From contig NZ_DOEH01000016.1 of NCBI RefSeq assembly GCF_003533305.1, positions 202,608 through 266,607 of the forward strand: a stretch of DNA of 64,000 nucleotides, read 5' to 3'. Positions 1 through 9,521 of the stretch are shown here, in pieces (position 1 is the stretch's first letter; every line of letters begins with the position of its first letter). The stretch comes from Providencia sp. (GTDB taxonomy: Bacteria > Pseudomonadota > Gammaproteobacteria > Enterobacterales > Enterobacteriaceae). Under the pieces are notes generated by a model. The model was not told the DNA's origin. It made no database searches and was given only the letters and a program-made list of their open reading frames with translations. The translations under genes were made by a program, and so were the position numbers.

Positions 1-2
1 TC

Positions 3-1883
3 CGTGAAGTTGAATTTATTTCTCAAGTATTTCAGTTGATACGGGGTGGCCGAGAACCTGTTTTACAATCCCAATCTTTATTTGCTACATTACAAGCTAT
101 TCGTGATTTAACTCTTTTACCCGATGAACAGGTAGTTATCTTAGAAGATAGCTACATTTTCTTGCGTCGTGTTGAAAATTTGCTGCAAAGTATTGACGAT
201 CAACAAACACAAACCTTACCAGACGATAATTTGAATCAAACTCGAATTGCGTGGGGAATGGGTTTTACCGATTGGCACGCATTTTATCAAGCTTTGACGC
301 AAAAAATGGCCGCAGTGCATCATATTTTTACTGAGCAAATCGGTCAAGATGATGAAGCCGACGATACCAATACTTGTGATGAAATTTATATCACCCTTTG
401 GCAAAGTGAATTATCTAAAGAAGAACTTGCAACATATTTGCCGTCAGCAGATGAAGAGATTGCACAAAAAATTATTCATGCCATTTTGATGTTTCGTCAT
501 GATTTGAATAAACGCACAATAGGCCCGAGAGGTCGTGATGTGCTTGATGAATTAATGCCAAAATTGCTCGCCAAAGTGGGTGAGAGAGATGATGCAGGGC
601 AGGTCATTGAGCGGATGACTCCATTGCTACTCAGTATTGTTAGTAGAACTACTTACCTTGAACTGATGCTTGAGTTTGATGAGGTGCTAACTCATGTGAT
701 CCGCTTATGTGCGGCTTCACCAATGATAGCCGAACAATTGGCTCAGCATCCATTATTACTCGATGAACTTCTTGATCCTCAATCTTTATATCAACCTTTA
801 CCTTTAACATCTTATCGTGATGAATTGCGTCAATATTTAATGCGTGTGCCAGAAGATGATGAAGAACAGCAGCTCGAGGCATTACGCCAATTTAAGCAGG
901 CTCAACTTTTGCGCATTGCAGCAGAAGATATTTCTGGCGTTTTACCTGTGATGAAAGTAAGCGATCATCTGACTTATTTGGCAGAAGCTATTATTGATGC
1001 TGTTGTGCATCAAGCATGGCAGAAAATGGCAAAACGCTATGGCGAACCAGCTCATTTATTGCAACAAGATGAAAAACAATATGGTTTTGCGGTATTAGGT
1101 TATGGAAAACTTGGGGGATGGGAGCTGGGTTATAGTTCTGATCTTGATTTAGTTTTCATTTTTGATTGCCCAATAAACGTCGTGACTAACGGGGAACGCT
1201 CTATCGATGCATGGCAGTTTTATTTACGTGTCGCGCAACGAATAATTCATCTTTTTAGTACTAGAACGACTTCGGGTGTTTTATATGAGGTTGATGCACG
1301 TTTAAGACCTTCTGGCGAGTCAGGTATGTTGGTGAGTACTATCCAATCTTTTGGCGAATATCAACAAAATGAAGCATGGACGTGGGAGCATCAAGCTTTG
1401 ATCCGTGCGCGGATGGTATTTGGGGATACGCCGCTACAGCAAAAATTTAATCAAATTCGTCATGAAACACTTTGTACCGTGCGTGACCCCGATGTATTAC
1501 GCCAACAAGTGCGTGATATGCGCTTGAAAATGCATCAGCATTTAGGCAGCCATGAACAGAGTTTATTTGATTTAAAAGCAGACCCAGGCGGCATTACGGA
1601 TATTGAGTTTATCGCGCAATATTTGGTATTACGTTTTGCATCAAAGAAGGATGTCTTAACGAAGTGGTCAGATAATGTACGTATTTTTGAGTTAATGGCG
1701 AAAAATGATTTGATACCTCAAAATGAAGCGGATGCATTAACGCATGCCTATGTCACCCTACGTGATGAGCTTCACCATTTATCGTTGCAATCGCTTCCTA
1801 GTCGTGTAGATATTGGCCGTTTTTCAAATGAAAGAAAATTAGTGCTTGAGAGTTGGGCTCGCTATTTAGGGCCAATATCTTGA
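3..1883 (+). CDS. glnE: Bifunctional glutamine synthetase adenylyltransferase/adenylyl-removing enzyme (5'-truncated by window edge)
   Basis: GlnE attaches AMP to, and removes it from, glutamine synthetase in response to PII and glutamine, so it sets nitrogen assimilation. The frame is already open at base 3 and reads [19 protein letters not shown], a conserved GlnE block, so the gene enters from outside the window; about the first third of the usual ~946 residues is missing and 626 residues remain. The C-terminal adenylyltransferase half shows the nucleotidyltransferase motif [13 protein letters not shown] near fragment residue 375, followed by [11 protein letters not shown]. The stop is TGA at 1881-1883. 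hldE follows 108 bp downstream on the same strand, as in E. coli. Identification is very secure. Confidence 0.97.
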   Translation, partial: REVEFISQVFQLIRGGREPVLQSQSLFATLQAIRDLTLLPDEQVVILEDSYIFLRRVENLLQSIDDQQTQTLPDDNLNQTRIAWGMGFTDWHAFYQALTQKMAAVHHIFTEQIGQDDEADDTNTCDEIYITLWQSELSKEELATYLPSADEEIAQKIIHAILMFRHDLNKRTIGPRGRDVLDELMPKLLAKVGERDDAGQVIERMTPLLLSIVSRTTYLELMLEFDEVLTHVIRLCAASPMIAEQLAQHPLLLDELLDPQSLYQPLPLTSYRDELRQYLMRVPEDDEEQQLEALRQFKQAQLLRIAAEDISGVLPVMKVSDHLTYLAEAIIDAVVHQAWQKMAKRYGEPAHLLQQDEKQYGFAVLGYGKLGGWELGYSSDLDLVFIFDCPINVVTNGERSIDAWQFYLRVAQRIIHLFSTRTTSGVLYEVDARLRPSGESGMLVSTIQSFGEYQQNEAWTWEHQALIRARMVFGDTPLQQKFNQIRHETLCTVRDPDVLRQQVRDMRLKMHQHLGSHEQSLFDLKADPGGITDIEFIAQYLVLRFASKKDVLTKWSDNVRIFELMAKNDLIPQNEADALTHAYVTLRDELHHLSLQSLPSRVDIGRFSNERKLVLESWARYLGPIS

Positions 1884-1991
1884 GGTATGACGGGTTAATA
1901 TCCTAAACAATTTGAATTGTAGCTGATATTATCCAATATGCTAATATTGGCGCTATTCATTATCAGATTTCTTTTAAAACTGGAGTACGGG

Positions 1992-3419
1992 ATGAAAGTA
2001 ACACTTCCTGATTATAAACAAGCAGGTGTACTAGTTGTTGGTGATGTCATGTTAGACCGTTATTGGCATGGGCCGACTAATCGGATCTCACCAGAAGCTC
2101 CTGTTCCGGTTGTTAAAGTGACAATGGTTGAAGAGCGTCCTGGCGGCGCGGCAAACGTAGCGATGAATATTGCTTCATTAGGTGCAAATTCACGCCTTGT
2201 TGGGTTGACTGGCATCGATGATGCGGCGAAAGCACTAACTGAGACCCTAAACACAGTCAAAGTTCGTTGTGACTTTGTAGCTATTCCTACTCATCCAACC
2301 ATTACTAAATTGCGTGTTTTATCGCGTAACCAACAATTAATTCGATTGGATTTTGAAGAAGGTTTTGAAAACGTAGACGCTCAGCCAATGTTAGAGCGCA
2401 TTGAACAAGCGTTACCGCATATTGGCGCGCTAGTGCTTTCTGATTATGCGAAAGGCGCACTAACGCAAGTTGAAAAAATGATAGCGTTAGCGAATAAAGC
2501 GGGTGTGCCTGTCTTGATTGATCCGAAAGGAAATAATTTTGAGCGCTACCGCGGTGCCACATTATTGACGCCTAATATGACTGAGTTCGAGGCAATTGTG
2601 GGTCGCTGTAAAGATAATCAAGATGTGGAAGAAAAAGGCATGCAATTGCTTGAATCTTTAGATTTGACTGCATTGTTAATTACTCGCTCTGAACAAGGCA
2701 TGAGTCTAATTCGCCGTGACGAAGCGCCTTTACACCTGCCAACAGAAGCACAAGAAGTTTTTGATGTAACTGGTGCTGGCGATACGGTTATTGGCGTATT
2801 AGCGGCATCAATCGCTTCAGGCCGCCCATTGCATGAGGCCTGCGCATTAGCCAATGCGGCAGCGGGTGTTGTGGTGGGTAAACTCGGTACTTCAACGGTT
2901 TCACCTATTGAGCTTGAAAATGCCATCAGAGGTCGAGCGGATAACGGTTTTGGTGTGATGGATGAAAATCAATTAAAGCTCGCGGTTGCAAATGCAAGGC
3001 AGCGTGGTGAGCGCGTAGTTATGACAAATGGCTGCTTTGATATTCTTCACGCTGGTCATGTTTCTTATTTAGCCAATGCCCGTAAGCTCGGTGATAGGTT
3101 AATTGTGGCGGTTAACAGTGATGCTTCAACCCGTCGTTTGAAAGGTGAAACGCGTCCGGTTAACCCATTAGAGCAGCGTATGATTGTGCTTGGTGCTCTC
3201 GGTGCCGTCGATTGGGTTGTACCGTTTGAAGAAGATACCCCACAACGTTTAATTGCTGAAATTTTGCCTGATATTTTAGTCAAAGGTGGTGATTACCGCC
3301 CAGAAGATATCGCGGGTAGTGTAGAGGTTTGGGCTGCAGGTGGTGAGGTTATGGTACTTAATTTTGAAGATGGTATTTCCACCACAAATATTATTAAAAA
3401 CATCATGAAAACAAGCTAA
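1992..3419 (+). CDS. hldE: Bifunctional D-glycero-beta-D-manno-heptose-7-phosphate kinase / heptose-1-phosphate adenylyltransferase
   Basis: HldE makes ADP-heptose precursor for the inner core of LPS: the N-terminal ribokinase-like domain phosphorylates heptose-7-phosphate and the C-terminal domain adenylylates heptose-1-phosphate. The 475 residues match the E. coli length (477). The kinase half carries GGAANVAMN and the DVTGAGDT anion-hole/catalytic Asp motif; the transferase half starts with [12 protein letters not shown], whose HxGH is the nucleotidyltransferase signature. I place the start at ATG 1992 ([10 protein letters not shown]), preceded by a TGGAG ribosome-binding site; an in-frame ATG at 1938 would add 18 hydrophobic residues that the family lacks. 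The gene sits directly after glnE. Cytoplasmic. Confidence 0.97.
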   Translation: MKVTLPDYKQAGVLVVGDVMLDRYWHGPTNRISPEAPVPVVKVTMVEERPGGAANVAMNIASLGANSRLVGLTGIDDAAKALTETLNTVKVRCDFVAIPTHPTITKLRVLSRNQQLIRLDFEEGFENVDAQPMLERIEQALPHIGALVLSDYAKGALTQVEKMIALANKAGVPVLIDPKGNNFERYRGATLLTPNMTEFEAIVGRCKDNQDVEEKGMQLLESLDLTALLITRSEQGMSLIRRDEAPLHLPTEAQEVFDVTGAGDTVIGVLAASIASGRPLHEACALANAAAGVVVGKLGTSTVSPIELENAIRGRADNGFGVMDENQLKLAVANARQRGERVVMTNGCFDILHAGHVSYLANARKLGDRLIVAVNSDASTRRLKGETRPVNPLEQRMIVLGALGAVDWVVPFEEDTPQRLIAEILPDILVKGGDYRPEDIAGSVEVWAAGGEVMVLNFEDGISTTNIIKNIMKTS

Positions 3420-3544
3420 TTAATTTGGATTAATGATGGTTGTTAATAGAGCTTAATCTTGGTGTGATGCCAAAATTGGGCTTTATTTTGCGTGTAACCA
3501 AAATTACGCCATGGAAAAGACGATGATAAAAATGACTAATGACA

Positions 3545-3584
3545 ATTTAAAAAATAGCACCACGCTGATGGCTTGTGGTGCTAT
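3545..3584 (-). terminator. Rho-independent terminator of the ccp gene
   Basis: A perfect 9-bp stem (TAGCACCAC at 3555-3563 with GTGGTGCTA at 3575-3583) is followed on the minus strand by TTTTTTAAATT. It lies just past the stop codon of the leftward peroxidase gene. It could also slow rightward transcripts from hldE, but there is no T-run on that side. Confidence 0.85.
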
Positions 3585-3608
3585 ACATTATTTAATGAGT
3601 ATCAAAGG

Positions 3609-5012
3609 CTAGTGTGCTTTACTTTGTTGCACATACGGGGTGTATACACCCGTTAGGCTCTCAAGGAAGGACACAATGTCATCGACATCTTTTTGAGGCA
3701 GTTCAGTACCAACTTGATAACGTAGCATTAATTTGACTGCTTCATCCATTGTGGCGACATCACCACGGTGAAAGTAAGGTGCTGTTAAGGCAATATTACG
3801 CAAAGTAGGGACTTTTTGGCGAAGCTTGTCCCGCTCATCTGAGGTCACATTCATACGACCAATATCTGCCGGGTGTAATTCACCAAATTCAAAGTCTTTT
3901 TTCAGACCGAGAGGTTCAAAAGAGCGACCGCCAAGGATCACGCCACCATGGCATGTTGCACATTTATTTTCCTTAAATAGCTGATAACCTTGTTTTTGTT
4001 GAGCAGTTAACGCATTTTCATCACCCCGTAGCCAGTTATCAAATGGGGAGTTCGGCGTAATTAATGTTTTTTCAAATTCAGCAATCGCATCAGTGATGGT
4101 ATCTCCCGTAAATCCTTCAGGATAAACGATATTAAAATCTTGTTTTAAAACGGTATCTTTATCTAATTTACTTATGATTTCATCCCAAGATTTAGATGCC
4201 ATCTCAATTGGATTTAATGGTGGGCCACCAGCTTGTACTTGTAAGGTAGGTGCTCTTCCATCCCAAAATTGTTCAACATTAAATGTGGAGTTAAAGACGG
4301 TTGGTGCATTGATTGGTCCTACTGCGCCACCAACACCAATGGATGTTTTACGACCATCAACTCCTCCTGCATTCAATGCATGGCAGTGCGCGCAGGATAT
4401 TGTGCTGTCTCCTGATAAGCGTGAGTCATGATAAAGACGAAAGCCAAGAGCAACTTTTTGTTCGTCTACTTCGATTGATTGTGGAATGGGCTGAATGGGT
4501 TCATTAAGGTGCTCTTTTGCCGTATCCGCACTTGCATAATACTGTTTGCGCTGGTTTGCTATCCAGCTAAGTAAATTAGCGCGTTCCTCATCACTTACAC
4601 TGCTTGCCCAGTGAAGAGCGACATAGCGAGTAGGGGGCATTGTATGATTTTGCATAACCCATTCAATTTTATTTAGCTCACTTTGTGGAACCGCTGTCCC
4701 AGATATTAGTGCTGCGCGAGCAGTTTCAAGATTAAAGGATTTATAGCCAAGTTGAATATCATAATCCATTAATTGCTTAGCGATTGGGAACGATGCATAG
4801 GCGGGTAATTCAGTTGACGGGGTATGGCAGTAATCACATCCTTTTTCATTAAAAAAATTTAGGATTTGAGTATTTTCCGCTAGCGTTGAAGCGGGAATGT
4901 CGTTATTAAGCTTTCGTTGATTATCATGATACCAGACATAGCCCGATAATCCGAAATAACCAAATAAAAGCAAAAATACGATGGCAACCGTAATACGAGT
5001 AAGTTTTTTCAT
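3609..5012 (-). CDS. ccp: Triheme cytochrome c peroxidase (YhjA/Ccp type)
   Basis: A 467-residue periplasmic peroxidase, the same length class as E. coli YhjA (465), which reduces hydrogen peroxide with electrons from quinol. An N-terminal membrane anchor (IVFLLLFGYFGLSGYVW) is followed by three CxxCH heme-binding motifs at residues 59-63 (CDYCH), 207-211 (CAHCH) and 351-355 (CATCH); the extra N-terminal heme separates this type from diheme CcpA. FWDGRAPTLQ and LNPIEM are peroxidase-family blocks. The start at 5012 has AAGGA seven bases upstream. It lies alone between hldE and ubiK, a place where E. coli K-12 has no such gene (its yhjA maps elsewhere). A perfect FNR box lies upstream, so anaerobic or microaerobic induction is expected. 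Confidence 0.93.
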   Translation of the reverse strand: MKKLTRITVAIVFLLLFGYFGLSGYVWYHDNQRKLNNDIPASTLAENTQILNFFNEKGCDYCHTPSTELPAYASFPIAKQLMDYDIQLGYKSFNLETARAALISGTAVPQSELNKIEWVMQNHTMPPTRYVALHWASSVSDEERANLLSWIANQRKQYYASADTAKEHLNEPIQPIPQSIEVDEQKVALGFRLYHDSRLSGDSTISCAHCHALNAGGVDGRKTSIGVGGAVGPINAPTVFNSTFNVEQFWDGRAPTLQVQAGGPPLNPIEMASKSWDEIISKLDKDTVLKQDFNIVYPEGFTGDTITDAIAEFEKTLITPNSPFDNWLRGDENALTAQQKQGYQLFKENKCATCHGGVILGGRSFEPLGLKKDFEFGELHPADIGRMNVTSDERDKLRQKVPTLRNIALTAPYFHRGDVATMDEAVKLMLRYQVGTELPQKDVDDIVSFLESLTGVYTPYVQQSKAH

Positions 5013-5071
5013 TACACTATCCTTGAGATATTGCGGTTAATTATTTTTAATTAATTTATAGACAACACCCT

Positions 5072-5112
5072 ATAATGGATAAATTAATATAATTAGATTT
5101 GATTTTTATCAA
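5072..5112 (-). promoter_or_regulatory. FNR box and class II promoter for ccp
   Basis: TTGATTTTTATCAA at 5099-5112 is a perfect match to the FNR consensus TTGATNNNNATCAA. On the minus strand a -10-like hexamer CATTAT (5077-5072) is centred about 31 bp downstream of the box centre, which puts the box near -41.5, the usual class II activator position. E. coli yhjA is known to be FNR-activated; the promoter assignment here is inferred. Confidence 0.75.
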
Positions 5113-5443
5113 AGATAGCCATTGGTTTAATCGATTGATAAAATAGCTTTTACCTATTGATTAAAAAATTAATATTGTGAATACAGATTATAAGGATTAA
5201 ATAGATAATAAAGAGATATTTTAAATTACAGCTAACAAATTGATTATTATTTGTTTTTTGGTGTTTTTATTATCTGAGGCTTAATGGGGATTACGGCACG
5301 AAATGTAATCTCAATATAGACGTTATTTTTTAAGATAATTAAAAAGAGAAAAAATATTTTTCTTTATATTTTATAAACCATCAAATACATATGAATATAG
5401 CTTAAATAGTTTTATAGCTAAATATCTATTTGAATTTTTCAAA

Positions 5444-5489
5444 TAAAGTGACTCATTAATTGAAATCACTTTACCCGTCAATTAATGAG
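5444..5489 (-). terminator. Overlapping hairpins at the 3' end of ubiK (probable terminator)
   Basis: A perfect 12-bp inverted repeat, CTCATTAATTGA (5452-5463) with TCAATTAATGAG (5478-5489), begins directly after the ubiK stop codon. A second 8-bp pair, TAAAGTGA (5444-5451) with TCACTTTA (5466-5473), interleaves with it, so both stems cannot form as simple hairpins together. On the minus strand A+T-rich sequence follows but no long T-run, so termination is probable rather than certain. Confidence 0.55.
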
Positions 5490-5490
5490 C

Positions 5491-5760
5491 TTACTTTTCT
5501 TCGGTCACGTTATCGTCATTAAAACGTGCTTCCAGTGCACTAACGCGCTGTTCCATTTGCATGAGTTTTTCACGAGTACGCAATAAAACTTGAGTCTGAA
5601 TATCGAATTCTTCTCTACTGACTAAATCAAGTTTGCCAAGTTGTGATTGTAATAGTGAGCGTAGTTTTTTATCAAAGTCTTCACCTAAATCACGGACACC
5701 TTGTGGTAAAGCGCCTTGGATTTGACGTGCAACTTGTTCAAGTTTTTTCGGATCGAGCAT
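5491..5760 (-). CDS. ubiK: Ubiquinone biosynthesis accessory factor UbiK (YqiC)
   Basis: An 89-residue protein of the UbiK/YqiC (formerly DUF526, BMFP) family. In E. coli it binds UbiJ and lipids and supports the aerobic Ubi metabolon. The N-terminal amphipathic part (residues 1-45, containing [16 protein letters not shown]) is followed by a coiled coil near residues 50-82 ([17 protein letters not shown]). AAGGA lies seven bases before the ATG at 5760. It is divergent from ribB, the same arrangement as yqiC/ribB in E. coli. Confidence 0.92.
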   Translation of the reverse strand: MLDPKKLEQVARQIQGALPQGVRDLGEDFDKKLRSLLQSQLGKLDLVSREEFDIQTQVLLRTREKLMQMEQRVSALEARFNDDNVTEEK

Positions 5761-5952
5761 TCGCGGGTCCTTAAATTTTTAGTAAAAAGGTTTTCAGTAG
5801 TTTAATACTTGCAGGGCAATCAATAAACCTCTTTATTCCCTTTACGCATCATAGTTCTGGTTGAGGTAGTGTTGGTTTCGCTCATTATCGACTAAGTCAT
5901 TCATTTTTATTGACGAAAAATGTGAGTAGTTCTCCAATATTGATTTTCATCG

Positions 5953-5981
5953 TTGCACAGTCGAAATATTGGCGCTATATT
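5953..5981 (+). promoter_or_regulatory. Candidate sigma-70 promoter of ribB
   Basis: TTGCAC (5953-5958) and TATATT (5976-5981) are separated by exactly 17 bp and would start a transcript near 5988, just before the FMN aptamer. The -10 matches five of six consensus bases, the -35 only the TTG. Confidence 0.5.
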
Positions 5982-5990
5982 AATTGCGTT

Positions 5991-6133
5991 TATCTCAGGG
6001 CGGGGTGTAAGTCCCCACCGGCGGTAACATGCATCGAGCATGAAGCCCGCGAGCGCTTTATCATTTTGGTGGTAAAGGTCAGCAGATCCAGTGTAAATCT
6101 GGAGCCGACGGTTATAGTCCGGATGGGAGAGAA
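5991..6133 (+). promoter_or_regulatory. FMN riboswitch (RFN element)
   Basis: The conserved RFN blocks are all present in order: TCAGGGCGGGGTG at the 5' end, AGTCCCCACCGGCGGTAA, GAGCCCGCGAGCG-like core (AGCCCGCGAGCGC), GGTCAGCAGATC, AATCTGGAGCCGACGGTTA, and TAGTCCGGATGGGAGAG at the 3' end. It precedes ribB by about 160 bases. FMN binding represses ribB in E. coli by transcriptional and translational means. Downstream, AAGAGG precedes the ribB ATG; I cannot resolve the full expression platform by eye. Confidence 0.97.
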
Positions 6134-6294
6134 TTAACTGTATCTGCATGTTTGTGCTATTTAGCACAATATTGTTCTGCATACCTGAATTTATAAATGG
6201 CGATGGCTCATTTATCTATTCATCATTTCTCGTACTCCTAAGACTGCCCTGATTCTGGTAACTAAATAATTTACATTTTTAAGAGGTTTTTACC

Positions 6295-6948
6295 ATGAAT
6301 CAGACGCTACTTTCAGAATTCGGTAACCCGAACGAACGTGTTGAAAATGCTATAGAAGCACTACGCCAAGGTAAGGGTATTCTTGTTCTTGATGATGAAG
6401 ATCGTGAGAACGAAGGCGACCTTATTTTTGCTGCCGAAACAATGACGACGGAACAAATGGCATTTACTATTCGCTATAGCAGCGGGATTGTTTGCTTATG
6501 TATTACCGAAGAACGTCGCAAACAACTTGATATCCCTATGATGGTGGAAAATAACACTAGCCAAAACCAAACTGCATTTACTGTCACGATTGAAGCTGCG
6601 AAAGGGGTTACAACGGGCGTTTCTGCGGCGGATCGTACCACGACTATCCATACCGCTATCGCAGACAATGCAGTGCCGGCAGATATTAACCGCCCTGGAC
6701 ACGTATTTCCATTACGTGGACGTGAAGGTGGTGTGTTGGCGCGCCGCGGTCATACGGAAGCATCAATTGATTTGGCAACAATGGCAGGTTTCAAACCGGC
6801 GGGTGTCTTGTGTGAATTGACGAATGAAGATGGTTCAATGGCTCGCACACCTGAAGTTGTTGCTTTCGGAAGAGAGCACGGTTTAACGGTTGTGACGATT
6901 GAAGATCTCGTTAATTACCGTGAGCAACTAGCTAAAAAAGCAGGATAA
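6295..6948 (+). CDS. ribB: 3,4-dihydroxy-2-butanone 4-phosphate synthase
   Basis: RibB converts ribulose 5-phosphate to 3,4-dihydroxy-2-butanone 4-phosphate and formate, the four-carbon unit of riboflavin. The 217 residues equal the E. coli length. The acidic active-site loop [16 protein letters not shown] (residues 34-49), [24 protein letters not shown] and the C-terminal [12 protein letters not shown] are family hallmarks. It is a stand-alone RibB, not fused to GTP cyclohydrolase II. It is transcribed alone from a leader with an FMN riboswitch and ends in a strong terminator. Cytoplasmic, homodimer in the family. Confidence 0.98.
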   Translation: MNQTLLSEFGNPNERVENAIEALRQGKGILVLDDEDRENEGDLIFAAETMTTEQMAFTIRYSSGIVCLCITEERRKQLDIPMMVENNTSQNQTAFTVTIEAAKGVTTGVSAADRTTTIHTAIADNAVPADINRPGHVFPLRGREGGVLARRGHTEASIDLATMAGFKPAGVLCELTNEDGSMARTPEVVAFGREHGLTVVTIEDLVNYREQLAKKAG

Positions 6949-6982
6949 GTTAGTCAATTAATACGTTAAGCATATAGTGCTA

Positions 6983-7023
6983 GGCCACGAAGTTGCACAC
7001 CTTTGTGGCCTTTTCAATTTTTT
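6983..7023 (+). terminator. Rho-independent terminator of ribB
   Basis: GGCCACGAAG (6983-6992) pairs with CTTTGTGGCC (7001-7010) in a 10-bp stem with one G-U pair, followed by TTTTCAATTTTTTT. Confidence 0.92.
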
Positions 7024-7113
7024 TGATGATCATACTCATAATTACCCCACTGTGTTTCACGCTAAAAAGCGTATGCTGATAATAGAATCACTTTTGAGTG
7101 GAGTTTAATTATC

Positions 7114-7917
7114 ATGTCAATCAATACCTCTGAACACACAAATAGAATGCCTGCTGTTTTTATTGGTCACGGTAGCCCAATGAATGCGGTTGCAGATAAT
7201 CCATACACCAAAGCATGGGAAGAATTGGGCAAAACGTTACCAAGACCAAACGCTATTTTGGTGATTTCGGCGCACTGGTATACCAATGGAACTGCTATTA
7301 CGGCAATGCAAAAACCTAAAACAATTCATGATTTTGGTGGCTTTCCTGATGAGCTCTATCAAATTCAGTATCCTGCGCCAGGCTCTCCTGAACTGGCTAA
7401 GCGAGTAGCAGAGATATTAGCTCCACAAGATATTTTTTTAGATAAAACTGAATGGGGTTTAGATCATGGAACGTGGGAAATTTTAGTCCGTATGTATCCG
7501 CAAGCGGACATCCCAGTTGTGCAATTGAGTATTGATGGCTCGAAGCCCGCAGCGTGGCACCATGAGTTAGGTCAAAAGCTCTCAAGTCTAAGAGATGAAG
7601 GCGTGCTAATTATGGGGAGTGGTAATGTGGTGCATAATTTAAGAGCGATGAATTGGCAAAATTCAGCTGCCGAACCTTATCCTTGGGCACTTACATTTGA
7701 ACGGTTTGTTTATGATAATTTGAATAGCCATGAAAAACCACATCCATTGAGCAAAGCTTTAGATCGTGAAGATGGTAAGTTGTCTAATCCATCGCCAGAG
7801 CATTTTTTACCGATTCTACCAATCTTAGGGACTTGGGATGGCAGTGAGCCTATTTCAGTTCCTATCGAGGGGGTGGTTTCGGGGTCGTTGAGTATGATGT
7901 CTGTTGTCATCGGCTAA
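7114..7917 (+). CDS. ygiD: 4,5-DOPA dioxygenase extradiol family protein YgiD
   Basis: A 267-residue LigB-type extradiol dioxygenase. E. coli YgiD cleaves L-DOPA to betalamic-acid-type products in vitro; the physiological substrate is unclear. Putative metal and catalytic residues sit in FIGHGSPMNA, SAHWYT, IHDFGGF, DHGTWEIL and GSGNVVHNL. The chosen ATG at 7114 has GGAG about ten bases upstream; the ATG at 7150 would also leave the conserved MPAVFIGHGSP start and cannot be ruled out. The gene stands alone after the ribB terminator and before an ERIC element. Confidence 0.93.
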   Translation: MSINTSEHTNRMPAVFIGHGSPMNAVADNPYTKAWEELGKTLPRPNAILVISAHWYTNGTAITAMQKPKTIHDFGGFPDELYQIQYPAPGSPELAKRVAEILAPQDIFLDKTEWGLDHGTWEILVRMYPQADIPVVQLSIDGSKPAAWHHELGQKLSSLRDEGVLIMGSGNVVHNLRAMNWQNSAAEPYPWALTFERFVYDNLNSHEKPHPLSKALDREDGKLSNPSPEHFLPILPILGTWDGSEPISVPIEGVVSGSLSMMSVVIG

Positions 7918-7932
7918 TTCTTTGTTTATATA

Positions 7933-8057
7933 GTTCCCGTCATACTTCGAGCTACAGGGGTGTTGGCTACACAAAGCTACCCGAATCACATACTTATGTA
8001 TGCTCATCGGGATAGCTTCGCTTGCCGCCTACCTGTAACTCGAATTATTTAGGGAAC
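7933..8057. repeat. ERIC element, copy 1
   Basis: A 125-bp imperfect palindrome bounded by GTTCCC and GGGAAC, with the ERIC/IRU hallmarks CGTCATACTTC, GTTGGCT, CACATACTTATGTATGCTC, TTGCCGCCTACC and CTCGAATTATTTAGGG. It lies between the convergent genes ygiD and ygiC. Three further copies occur in this window. Confidence 0.88.
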
Positions 8058-8260
8058 GCTTCGAACTTTTTAGATGGAAAGTCTAAAAAAACAAGAAAAC
8101 TTTCTTTAAGGTAAATTCATATCGGGTTAACTCGAAACTTGAATTATTGAGAGAGTGCTCTTATCTCTTTGGATACAAAATCTAAAAAGTAAGACAAAGT
8201 TTCTTTAAGATGGATTTGCGTAGTGCTAGTTCGAAAGTTAAATGATTTAGAAGTGGCATA
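8040..8260. repeat. Diverged ~99-bp tandem repeat
   Basis: Unit 1 (8040-8138) and unit 2 (8139-8236) align along their length: TCGAATTATTTAG/TTGAATTATTGAG, AGTCTAAAAA/AATCTAAAAA, CTTTCTTTAAGG/GTTTCTTTAAGA and ACTCGAAA/AGTTCGAAA. A third partial unit begins near 8237. The first unit starts inside the right end of the ERIC element. Confidence 0.6.
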
Positions 8261-8292
8261 GCAAAATGGGCGAAATTCATATAAAAAGTGCA

Positions 8293-8332
8293 TAAAAAAG
8301 CCCAAATACAGATCTATTCTGTTTTTTGGGCT
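8293..8332 (-). terminator. Rho-independent terminator of ygiC
   Basis: AGCCCAAA at 8299-8306 pairs with TTTGGGCT at 8325-8332, with a further CAG/CTG pairing inside, and on the minus strand is followed by TTTTTT. Confidence 0.85.
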
Positions 8333-8354
8333 AGGGATATTTATTGCTTGAGTC

Positions 8355-9515
8355 TTAGTCGATGATCGTGTGCGGGTAAAAACGCGATAAATCTTGAGTG
8401 ATCAATTCTTTATCTTCACGAATACAGATCCCTGCGGCTTGATCATTCACGAGCCAGCTTCCGACTAAAGTATAACTACCTTCAAATTGAGGAAGTGGAT
8501 GGAATTGCTGAATAATCATACCTTCTTCACCATATGGACCATCGGCAGCTGCAATTTCTTTGCCGTGTTCGATAATTTTGATATTCGCCCCTTCACGAGA
8601 AAAAAGTGGCTTAATGACATAACTATCGAGTTCAGGTTTACTGCCATCAGCGAAATAAGCCGCTAGCAAGTTAGGGTGATCTGGGAACATTTCCCATAGC
8701 ATCGGTAATAGCGCTTTATTGGAAATAATACTCTTCCATGCAGGTTCTAACCAGCGAACGCCAGCATCTTGCAATTTGGTTGAGAAAATTTCTCTTAGCA
8801 TAAATTCCCAAGGATATAACTTGAACAGGTTACTGATAACCTGATCTTGTGTATCGGAGAACTCACCTTTTTCGCCAAGACCAATTTCATCAATATATAA
8901 AAATTCAGTCGCGACGCCTGCTTCATTAGCACAATCTTGCAAGTATTGTACGGTGCCTCTGTCTTCATCCGTATCACGGCAACAAGACATATGCAGAAGA
9001 CGAAAACCGTATTGATCTTTTAACTGAGTAAAGCGTTCGATCAACTGTTCTTGAATACTGTTAAATTGATCGGCGTTTTCAGGCAGTTTTCCGGCTTCAA
9101 TTTGATCTTCTAACCAGATCCATTGAAAAAATGCAGATTCATACAAAGAGGTTGGCGTATCTGCATTGTTCTCAAGCAATTTAGGTGGATTTACACCGTC
9201 ATAGGCGAGATCAAGTCTTGAGTACAGTGATGGTTGCTCACTTTTCCAAGAGCTACGTACGAACTCCCAGCAATGCTTAGGAATTTGAAAACGAGCAAGT
9301 AGTTCATTGCTTTCAACCACGCGCTCAACAACTTTCAAGCACATTTGATGTAACTCAGTGGTTGCATCTTCAAGCTCTTCAATTTGAGCGGTGGTGAATT
9401 GATAGTAGGCATCTTCAGACCAGTATGGTTCGCCATACATAGTGTGAAATTCAAAACCAAACTCAGACGCTTTTTCACGCCAATTAGGGCGCTCAACAAT
9501 AGGGACGCGTTTCAT
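8355..9515 (-). CDS. ygiC: Glutathionylspermidine synthase-like ATP-grasp protein YgiC
   Basis: The 386 residues equal the E. coli YgiC length. The family resembles the synthetase domain of glutathionylspermidine synthase, and the C-terminal part ([35 protein letters not shown]) fits the ATP-grasp fold. The E. coli protein has no proven glutathionylspermidine activity, so its substrate is unknown. It starts 6 bp after the ygiB stop on the same strand with only a weak ribosome-binding site, so translation is probably coupled to ygiB. A terminator follows. Confidence 0.92.
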   Translation of the reverse strand: MKRVPIVERPNWREKASEFGFEFHTMYGEPYWSEDAYYQFTTAQIEELEDATTELHQMCLKVVERVVESNELLARFQIPKHCWEFVRSSWKSEQPSLYSRLDLAYDGVNPPKLLENNADTPTSLYESAFFQWIWLEDQIEAGKLPENADQFNSIQEQLIERFTQLKDQYGFRLLHMSCCRDTDEDRGTVQYLQDCANEAGVATEFLYIDEIGLGEKGEFSDTQDQVISNLFKLYPWEFMLREIFSTKLQDAGVRWLEPAWKSIISNKALLPMLWEMFPDHPNLLAAYFADGSKPELDSYVIKPLFSREGANIKIIEHGKEIAAADGPYGEEGMIIQQFHPLPQFEGSYTLVGSWLVNDQAAGICIREDKELITQDLSRFYPHTIID

Positions 9516-9521
9516 TACTTA

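Larger units (their letters stand above)
5013..5490. other. A+T-rich intergenic region between ccp and ubiK
   Basis: This 478-bp stretch holds the ccp promoter with its FNR box on the right-facing side of ccp and, near 5444-5489, two interlocking inverted repeats at the 3' end of ubiK. The middle (about 5130-5440) is very A+T-rich; I find no convincing gene in it. Confidence 0.6.
5761..6294. other. Divergent ubiK/ribB control region and ribB leader
   Basis: This gap holds the start region of ubiK, a candidate ribB promoter (5953-5981), the FMN riboswitch (5991-6133), a small hairpin (TTGTGC at 6152-6157 with GCACAA at 6164-6169) and the ribB ribosome-binding site. Reading frames that cross the riboswitch on either strand are not genes. 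Confidence 0.8.
7918..8354. other. Intergenic region with an ERIC element and diverged tandem repeats
   Basis: The region contains an ERIC element (7933-8057), an imperfect tandem repeat of about 99 bp (8040-8260) that shares its first bases with the ERIC end, and the ygiC terminator (8293-8332). No gene is visible. Confidence 0.75.

Noticed and set aside
1938..1991. Upstream ATG extension of hldE
   Set aside because: The 18 added residues are not in the family, and the ribosome-binding site fits ATG 1992.
5907..6182. 91-codon minus-strand and 75-codon plus-strand open frames over the ribB leader
   Set aside because: Both lie across the FMN riboswitch, whose conserved RNA explains the sequence; neither has a ribosome-binding site or familiar protein sequence.
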